A stretch of 11,239 bases of DNA from Oribacterium sp. UBA5894 (lineage in GTDB: Bacteria; Bacillota; Clostridia; Lachnospirales; Lachnospiraceae). The notes beneath the pieces are model-generated. The model was not told the origin of the DNA. It did not search any database and saw nothing but the letters and a program-made list of their open reading frames with translations. The stretch covers positions 16,059 to 27,297 of the forward strand of contig DJEQ01000041.1 in NCBI GenBank assembly GCA_002431355.1, in the 5' to 3' direction. Below are positions 6,524 to 11,239 of the stretch, one piece after another. Position numbers and translations under genes: made by a program. Each line of letters opens with the position of its first letter. Position 1 is the first letter of the stretch.

Positions 6524-8422
6524 CTATCCCTTATCAATTTTTTCCTGAAGATCGGATAAATAAGCCCATCGCTCCATCTTGGCGTCCAGCGCAGCTTCCT
6601 TTTCTTCTTTTTCTTTCGTCAGTTCATGAAGCTTCACAAAATCCTTCGCATACTGAAGCATCTCCTCATCAATGGCGCTGATCCGTGTTTCCAGCGCGTC
6701 AATGTCCTGCTCGATGGTTTCCCACTCCTTTTTCTCCTTATAGGACATGCGGAGCTGATGGCGTTCACGGTTTGAAGTCGAATTGGACTCCTCTTCGCCT
6801 GTTCCGCTCGGAGAGCTGTCGACTTTTCCAGCGCTGCCGACAGTGATTTTTCCGGCTGTTCCGGCATCCATGCCGACACCTGCTACAGAGCCTGCCTTTG
6901 CAAAGCCTGTTTCCTGCTCCGGATGTCGTCGAAGATACTCGACCTGGTAATCCGTATACCCGCCTTCGTACTGAGCAATGTGTCCATTCCCTTCGAAGGA
7001 AAAAATACGGTTTACAACGCGATCCAGGAAATAGCGATCATGTGAAACGGTGATGACGATTCCATCAAAGTGATCCAGGTAATCCTCCAGAATGGTCATC
7101 GTGCGGATATCGAGATCATTCGTCGGCTCATCCAGAATCAGGACATTCGGTTCCGACATCAGAACACGAAGCAGATACAGACGCCGCTTTTCTCCGCCAC
7201 TCAGCTTTTCCACCTTCATGTACTGTACGGAAGGTGGAAAGAGGAACCGGTCCAGCATATTGCTGGCACTGATGAGACCGTCGACGGTATGCACATATTC
7301 TCCGATGGAGGTCATGGCATCGATCACCCGCTGGCTTCCATCCAGAGCCTCGTTTTCCTGACTGAAATAGCCGATCCGCACGGTCTGACCGATGCGGATT
7401 TCACCAGAGTCCGGTGTATCCCATCCTGTAATCATCTTGATCAGGGTCGATTTTCCAGCACCATTTGGTCCAATGATACCGATGCGGTCATTTCGAAGAA
7501 AATGATACGAAAAATGGTCCAGAAGGTGATGGTTTCCATAGGATTTACAGACCTCGTCCAGTTCTATGGTGGACTTTCCGAGGCGCGTTTTGATCGAGCT
7601 CAGCTTCAGCTCTTCCTCTTCCGTCGGTCCATGCATGGCGGAAAGCTTTTCATAGCGCTGCAGGCGTCCCTTCTGCTTCGTGGTACGCGCCTTGGCGCCA
7701 CGCATGACCCACTTGAGCTCATTTCGAAGGATATTCTGTCGCGTCCGTTCCTTCGCCCTGGCGATATCCATGCGCTCCGCCTTCAGGGACAGATAGCCTG
7801 CATAATTTGCTTTATAGCTGTACAGCTTTCCCTGATCCAGCTCCACGATGCGATTACAGATTTCATCAAGAAAATAGCGATCATGCGTCACCATGAGAAG
7901 GGTTCCCTTATAGCGCTTCAGATAATCCTCGAGCCATTCTGACATCGCCCCGTCCAGATGATTGGTTGGCTCATCCAGAATCAGAAAATCAGCGGTACTC
8001 AGAAGAACGCTGGCCAGTGCCACACGCTTTTTCTGACCGCCGGAAAGCTCTCCGATTTTTCGACTGAAGTCATTCTCTCCTAGCTTTGACAGAAATTTCT
8101 TTGCTTCTGTCTCCAGATCCCAGACATGCTGATGGCCCTCATTGTCATGTACGATGGCCTCCAGAATGGTATCCTCCGGATCGAACGCCGGAGTCTGTGG
8201 CAGATAGCGAAGCTCCAGATCACGCCGCATGGCCATCGTGCCATCGTCTGGCTCCTCGAGGCCTGCCAGGATGCGGAGAAGCGTCGATTTTCCTGTACCA
8301 TTGATGCCAATCAGTGCGACCTTCTCTCCTTCCTGTATAGAGAAATCCGTGTCATCAAAAATCTGCCGTTCGGTATAGACCTTTCGAAGATGCTCAATCG
8401 TTACGATATTATTCTGTGCCAT
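6524..8422 (-). CDS. uup: ABC-F family ATPase, Uup type
   Basis: This is a soluble tandem ABC ATPase without membrane segments, 632 aa. Domain 1 has Walker A GINGTGKST (39-47), signature LSGGQKKR (126-133) and Walker B LILDEPTNHLD (147-157). The inter-domain linker (about 218-262) carries the basic KWVMRGAKARTTKQKGR stretch typical of Uup. Domain 2 has Walker A GPNGAGKST (318-326), signature LSGGEKRR (407-414) and Walker B LILDEPTNDLD (428-438). A Gly/Ser/Thr-rich tether (about 506-552) leads to a charged C-terminal coiled coil (about 556-632) ending in ERWAYLSDL, which I recognise from E. coli Uup (ERWEYLEAL). Uup proteins bind ribosomes and branched DNA and affect transposon excision. I chose the ATG at 8422 rather than an in-frame start at 8491: GGAGGA lies 5 nt upstream and it overlaps the hydrolase gene by only 14 bp. 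An antibiotic-resistance ABC-F is less likely given the C-terminal domain. Confidence 0.9.
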   Translation of the reverse strand: MAQNNIVTIEHLRKVYTERQIFDDTDFSIQEGEKVALIGINGTGKSTLLRILAGLEEPDDGTMAMRRDLELRYLPQTPAFDPEDTILEAIVHDNEGHQHVWDLETEAKKFLSKLGENDFSRKIGELSGGQKKRVALASVLLSTADFLILDEPTNHLDGAMSEWLEDYLKRYKGTLLMVTHDRYFLDEICNRIVELDQGKLYSYKANYAGYLSLKAERMDIARAKERTRQNILRNELKWVMRGAKARTTKQKGRLQRYEKLSAMHGPTEEEELKLSSIKTRLGKSTIELDEVCKSYGNHHLLDHFSYHFLRNDRIGIIGPNGAGKSTLIKMITGWDTPDSGEIRIGQTVRIGYFSQENEALDGSQRVIDAMTSIGEYVHTVDGLISASNMLDRFLFPPSVQYMKVEKLSGGEKRRLYLLRVLMSEPNVLILDEPTNDLDIRTMTILEDYLDHFDGIVITVSHDRYFLDRVVNRIFSFEGNGHIAQYEGGYTDYQVEYLRRHPEQETGFAKAGSVAGVGMDAGTAGKITVGSAGKVDSSPSGTGEEESNSTSNRERHQLRMSYKEKKEWETIEQDIDALETRISAIDEEMLQYAKDFVKLHELTKEKEEKEAALDAKMERWAYLSDLQEKIDKG

Positions 8423-9581
8423 GCTCGTCCTCCATCGCGCTCCAGTAGTAAATGCCATTTCGCTGAATACGGCGTGCAAATCCAAGATCATGCAGATACT
8501 CCAGAAGGCTGAAGGTCTTCGTGATCAGCATTTTATAGGTAAAGAAGCTTGCTTCATCCTCCGGATGGTCATCCATCTGATAAATATCCCGTGCAATGTC
8601 ATGCACGGTCAGCTCCTGCGGAAGATGTCCATCTTCATTTTCTTCATCCTCCTGATTTCCGCAGGTGCGATTCATATTTGCTCCCAGAGCACCTTGCGCA
8701 CAGGCCTCCGAACGCGCACGGAGGAAGTCGAGTGCCTTCGTGCTTTTGTTCAGATAGCTCAGGACAATGCGATCTACATCACGGTCGACATCGTGAATCA
8801 GCTCGCCATGCGCCGGAATGAGGGTCCAGTCACTGTAATGCTCCTTAATATCACGAAGTGAATGAAACAGGCCCTCCAGCAGATGCTCATCTGGATAGGT
8901 CGTTGCAACGATTGGAGAGACTCCATGAATCAGCTGATCCGCAACGAAAAGAATCCTTTTTGTTTCATCCAGGAGTCCCATCTGCCCATACGTATGTCCC
9001 TTCAGCGGATAGGTCGTAAAGTGATAGGCTCCATAGTCAAAATGGTCGCCGATCTTCACCGCGGTATATGGAAAGCCCATAATGGCCAGTACCCATTCTC
9101 CATGCTGCTGTACGCGCTCTGAAACCTGCATAAAGGTGCGCCATGCAAAGGGTGTCGTATTCGGTGTGATACCAACGGACTGGAGGACCGCCTTCTGGGC
9201 CTTCAGCGATTCCTCGCTCACCCGATAGGCGAGGCAGTCATATGGATGCCGCTCCTCTGCCGGATTCATATAAAGGTGGGCACCCTCCTTGGCGAAGATT
9301 CCTGCCAGACCCGAATGGTCATGATGCCGATGCGTCAGGAAAATATCCAGCTGATCAGTAGAAATCCCTAGCTCCTTCAGGGCTGCCTGAAGCTTCTGGA
9401 GACAGGCTTCCTGCTTAAAGCCGGTATCGATCATCAGGCTTCGCCCCTCATGTACATCCGGGTGTCCCTTAATAATGTAGATTTCAATTCGGCTGACGCC
9501 CTGTTCAATGGTTGTATCGCTTAAGCTTACGCGGTAAATGTCAGGAAGAATTTCAGTGTAAAGCTCTTCGGATTCTGTCAT
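8409..9581 (-). CDS. Metallo-beta-lactamase-fold hydrolase with C-terminal winged-helix-like tail
   Basis: This is a predicted zinc-dependent hydrolase, 390 aa. All metal ligands are visible: HxHxDH at His84, His86, Asp88 and His89 (THRHHDHSG), His196 (KGHTYGQMG), Asp215 (VADQLIHG) and His258 (IPAHG). After the core, a polar and acidic linker (about 290-322) leads to a helical segment (about 323-382, LTVHDIARDIY ... LLEYLHDLGFARRI) that resembles the winged-helix end of LACTB2-type proteins, which cleave RNA in animals; hydrolysis of a thioester or another substrate is equally possible. No signal peptide, so cytoplasmic. Start: ATG at 9581 with GGGAG 6 nt upstream; an in-frame TTG at 9599 lies upstream of that site and is unlikely. 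The stop codon lies 14 bp inside uup, implying coupled translation. Confidence 0.85.
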   Translation of the reverse strand: MTESEELYTEILPDIYRVSLSDTTIEQGVSRIEIYIIKGHPDVHEGRSLMIDTGFKQEACLQKLQAALKELGISTDQLDIFLTHRHHDHSGLAGIFAKEGAHLYMNPAEERHPYDCLAYRVSEESLKAQKAVLQSVGITPNTTPFAWRTFMQVSERVQQHGEWVLAIMGFPYTAVKIGDHFDYGAYHFTTYPLKGHTYGQMGLLDETKRILFVADQLIHGVSPIVATTYPDEHLLEGLFHSLRDIKEHYSDWTLIPAHGELIHDVDRDVDRIVLSYLNKSTKALDFLRARSEACAQGALGANMNRTCGNQEDEENEDGHLPQELTVHDIARDIYQMDDHPEDEASFFTYKMLITKTFSLLEYLHDLGFARRIQRNGIYYWSAMEDEHGTE

Positions 9582-9623
9582 GATGTACTCCCAATTCAAG
9601 TATAAAAATAGGTACAGACTGGA

Positions 9624-9643
9624 TTCATGATTGCACTCATGAA
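9624..9643. repeat. Perfect 7-bp dyad upstream of the hydrolase-uup unit (possible operator)
   Basis: TTCATGA and TCATGAA flank a 6-bp spacer, giving a 20-bp perfect dyad. It sits between the tRNA-Trp terminator and the hydrolase start. A weak -10-like TATACT lies at 9599-9604; its -35 position (9622-9627) would overlap the dyad, but no good -35 sequence is present. An activator or repressor site is plausible. Readthrough from tRNA-Trp could also supply transcription. Confidence 0.35.
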
Positions 9644-9649
9644 GATACT

Positions 9650-9679
9650 AAAAAAGGAACCTGACCATCGTCAGATTCC
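9650..9679 (-). terminator. Rho-independent terminator after tRNA-Trp
   Basis: A 10-bp stem (GGAATCTGAC with GTCAGGTTCC, one G-T pair) with a 4-nt GATG loop is followed by six T (9650-9655) in the minus-strand transcript, starting 10 nt past the tRNA discriminator base. It likely also ends any radA readthrough, since no separate terminator follows radA. Confidence 0.92.
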
Positions 9680-9689
9680 TTCCCTTTCG

Positions 9690-9760
9690 CAGGGGTTGAG
9701 GGATTCGAACCCCCATGAGCGGTTTTGGAGACCGATATCTTACCATTGGATGAAACCCCT
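9690..9760 (-). tRNA. trnW-CCA: tRNA-Trp (anticodon CCA)
   Basis: This 71-nt tRNA has acceptor arms AGGGGTT and AACCCCT, a D arm with GG in the loop, anticodon loop CTCCAAA (anticodon CCA at 9726-9728), a 4-nt variable loop and T arm GGGGG-TTCGAAT-CCCTC. The discriminator is G, as expected for bacterial tRNA-Trp. CCA is not encoded. The outermost anticodon-stem pair is a T/C mismatch, leaving four firm pairs (CGGT/ACCG). Anticodon CCA reads UGG only, and no second tRNA reading UGA is visible, which fits the standard bacterial code. It has its own promoter (9790-9818) and terminator (9650-9679). Confidence 0.95.
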
Positions 9761-9764
9761 GTAT

Positions 9765-9785
9765 GAGTCGTCGTTTTGACGACTC
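9765..9785 (-). repeat. Perfect hairpin in the tRNA-Trp leader
   Basis: Arms GAGTCGTC and GACGACTC (8 bp, no mismatch) flank a 5-nt AAAAC loop. The first arm begins about 5 nt after the -10 box, at the predicted transcription start, and the second ends 4 nt before the tRNA 5' end. No T-run follows, so it is not a normal terminator for radA. It may shape RNase P processing of the precursor or protect its 5' end (inference). Confidence 0.7.
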
Positions 9786-9789
9786 GTTT

Positions 9790-9818
9790 ATAATACTCAT
9801 TTTGCTTCTCTAAGTCAA
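9790..9818 (-). promoter_or_regulatory. Promoter of tRNA-Trp, sigma-A type
   Basis: The -35 box TTGACT (9813-9818) and -10 box TATTAT (9790-9795) are 17 bp apart on the minus strand. The -35 lies only 3 bases past the radA stop codon, so the A/T-rich final codons of radA occupy the UP-element position. Flanking bases match the tRNA-Ser promoter. Confidence 0.85.
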
Positions 9819-9821
9819 GCA

Positions 9822-11207
9822 TTATTTCTTCAGAATTTTTACAGCTTCGCGAATGCTTCGCACCGGTATCAGCTCACAGCTGCTGAGATTCGGCTGCCTC
9901 AGTTTCTTCATATGGAATGCTGGCAGAACAATCTTATGGAAGCCCAGACGGCTGGCCTCTTCGATGCGCTGATCCGCATTGGAAACGGCACGAACCTCTC
10001 CACTGAGACCGACCTCACCGAAAATCATGACATCCTCTGGAATTTCGATATTCATATAGGAAGAAATGAGCGCCATGATCACGGCAAGATCCATCGATGG
10101 CTCGGCAATCCGAAGACCACCCGTGATGTTGACGTAGGCATCATAACGTCCAATTTCCAGGTTCAGGCGCTTTTCTACAATGGCAATCAGCAGGTTCAGA
10201 CGATTGTAGTCAATGCCATTGGCCGTTCGTCGCGGAAGATTAAAGGCACTGGGAACCAGCAGACCCTGGATCTCGATAAGAAGAGGCCGCGTCCCTTCCA
10301 TGCCACAGGATACCACAGAGCCAGAGGCACCCATAGGGCGGCCGGAAAGCAGAAGCTCTGAAGGATTCAGCACCTCATGAAGGCCTGAACCATCCATTTC
10401 GAATACGGCGATTTCGTTCGTCGAACCAAAACGGTTTTTCTGTCCATGGAGAATACGCAGGCTGCTTCCGGACTCGCCTTCAAAAAACAGTACCACGTCC
10501 ACCATATGCTCGAGGATCTTCGGTCCGGCAACCGTGCCATCCTTCGTTACATGGCCGACCAGAAAGATGGCGATGCCATATTCCTTGGCCACACGAAGAA
10601 GCTGGGCAGCGGACTCGCGTACCTGACTGACGGAGCCAGGTGCAGTGCTTACGCTCTCCGTGTACATGGTCTGTATGGAATCAATCACGGCAAAATCCGG
10701 CTTTTCCTCCTGCAGGGTTTCGACAATGTTTTCAATATTGGTTTCCGTCATGAAGCGGAGGTCGCCTGAAATCGACTCAATACGCTCTGCGCGAAGCTTC
10801 ATCTGCTTCAGGCTTTCCTCTCCGGAAACATAAAGGACCGATTTCTGATTCACTGCTGCAAGATTACGGGAAACCTCGAGAAGAATCGTGGATTTTCCGA
10901 TGCCGGGATCACCTCCGAGAAGAACCATGGATCCGACAACGATGCCACCGCCCAGTACACGGTCCAGTTCCTGGAAGCCTGTCGGTATGCGGTCCTCCCT
11001 CTCGACGGTGATCTCATCAATATGAACCGGACGCTGACGCAGTGGACGGGTTCCTGTGCTTCGGCTGAAGCCCGTATTGCTGACGGCTTTTACGACCGGC
11101 TCCTCAACGAAGGTATTCCAGGCGCGGCAGCTTGGGCACTGTCCCAGCCATTTCGCGGATTCATACCCACATTCCTTACAGTAAAAGCGAGATGTACTTT
11201 TCGCCAT
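9822..11207 (-). CDS. radA: DNA repair protein RadA (Sms)
   Basis: This RecA-related ATPase promotes branch migration and processing of recombination intermediates. The 461-aa length is typical. An N-terminal zinc finger has Cys10, Cys13, Cys24 and Cys27. The ATPase core has Walker A GGDPGIGKST (98-107) and a Walker B-like FAVIDS (172-177). The RadA-specific KNRFG motif is at 257-261, in a long loop that separates RadA from RecA. The C-terminal third (about 290-461) is the Lon-protease-like domain, which in RadA is not a working protease. Start: ATG with AAAGGAG close upstream. No separate terminator follows; tRNA-Trp begins 61 bp past the stop. In many Bacillota radA lies downstream of clpC; only 32 bp precede the gene here, too little to tell. 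Confidence 0.96.
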   Translation of the reverse strand: MAKSTSRFYCKECGYESAKWLGQCPSCRAWNTFVEEPVVKAVSNTGFSRSTGTRPLRQRPVHIDEITVEREDRIPTGFQELDRVLGGGIVVGSMVLLGGDPGIGKSTILLEVSRNLAAVNQKSVLYVSGEESLKQMKLRAERIESISGDLRFMTETNIENIVETLQEEKPDFAVIDSIQTMYTESVSTAPGSVSQVRESAAQLLRVAKEYGIAIFLVGHVTKDGTVAGPKILEHMVDVVLFFEGESGSSLRILHGQKNRFGSTNEIAVFEMDGSGLHEVLNPSELLLSGRPMGASGSVVSCGMEGTRPLLIEIQGLLVPSAFNLPRRTANGIDYNRLNLLIAIVEKRLNLEIGRYDAYVNITGGLRIAEPSMDLAVIMALISSYMNIEIPEDVMIFGEVGLSGEVRAVSNADQRIEEASRLGFHKIVLPAFHMKKLRQPNLSSCELIPVRSIREAVKILKK

Positions 11208-11239
11208 ATCCCTCCTTTCATCCGATCAGGCTATGCTTC

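Noticed and set aside
6247..6537. 96-aa open frame on the minus strand between uup and oppA
   Set aside because: It runs through the uup terminator, the opp promoter and the leader hairpin, has no ribosome binding site or recognisable motif.
7070..7942. Long plus-strand open frame (290 aa) opposite uup
   Set aside because: Antisense shadow of a well-conserved ABC-F gene; no motif, no ribosome site, no promoter.
9824..9840. CodY-box-like sequence on the minus strand at the radA end
   Set aside because: About 10 of 15 positions match, but these bases are the last radA codons (Lys/Ile/Leu/Lys), and the A/T-rich composition explains the match.
11218..11239. Possible last codons of an upstream gene (reading KHSLIG then TGA, minus strand)
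   Set aside because: Only seven codons are visible, one of three frames; a clpC-like neighbour is possible but cannot be supported.
1..11239. Search for mobile elements, CRISPR repeats, phage, toxin-antitoxin or defence genes
   Set aside because: No direct-repeat array, transposase, integrase or small paired genes were seen; all strong reading frames belong to housekeeping families. The tRNAs could be integration sites but no adjoining integrase or repeated tRNA end is visible.

Overview
The window is an ordinary chromosomal stretch from a low-to-medium G+C Gram-positive bacterium, most likely a member of the Bacillota (Clostridia/Lachnospirales- or Erysipelotrichales-like; the rank is inferred from style, not proven). 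The evidence is strong AGGAGG-type ribosome binding sites, a Gram-positive lipoprotein-type peptide-binding protein, an OppD whose C-terminus is of the AmiE type (no cysteine cluster), and tRNA genes without encoded CCA. Every gene found is on the minus strand, so transcription runs from high to low coordinates.

In transcription order: (1) 11207-9822, radA, a recombination and branch-migration ATPase. (2) A tRNA-Trp(CCA) at 9760-9690, with its own strong promoter starting 3 bases past the radA stop, a perfect hairpin at its predicted transcript start, and a textbook terminator (9679-9650). (3) A two-gene unit: a metallo-beta-lactamase-fold hydrolase with a C-terminal winged-helix-like tail (9581-8409), overlapping by 14 bp an ABC-F ATPase of the Uup family (8422-6524), closed by a strong terminator (6497-6459). 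(4) A complete oligopeptide ABC importer operon, oppA-oppB-oppC-oppD-oppF (6233-259). It has a sigma-A-type promoter (6341-6313), a short leader folding into a terminator-like hairpin just before the oppA ribosome binding site, a 196-nt highly structured spacer between oppA and oppB, tight or overlapping junctions from oppB onward, and a terminator at 245-196. (5) A tRNA-Ser(GGA) at 88-3 with a promoter nearly identical in layout to that of tRNA-Trp.

The Opp proteins form one machine. OppA is a membrane-anchored peptide receptor, OppB/OppC form the channel and OppD/OppF power it; the stem-loops after oppA fit the usual need for many more receptors than transporters. Uup and RadA both act on branched DNA or at the DNA/ribosome interface in other bacteria, but here they are in separate transcription units, so a link is only suggestive.

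I found no mobile element, CRISPR array, phage gene, toxin-antitoxin pair or defence system. The parts most worth a second look are RNA-level: the oppA leader with two mutually exclusive pairings, the row of five stem-loops between oppA and oppB, the leader hairpin of tRNA-Trp, and the matched tRNA promoters. No gap longer than 300 bases lacks a gene; the largest (6234-6523) holds the uup terminator and the opp promoter and leader.
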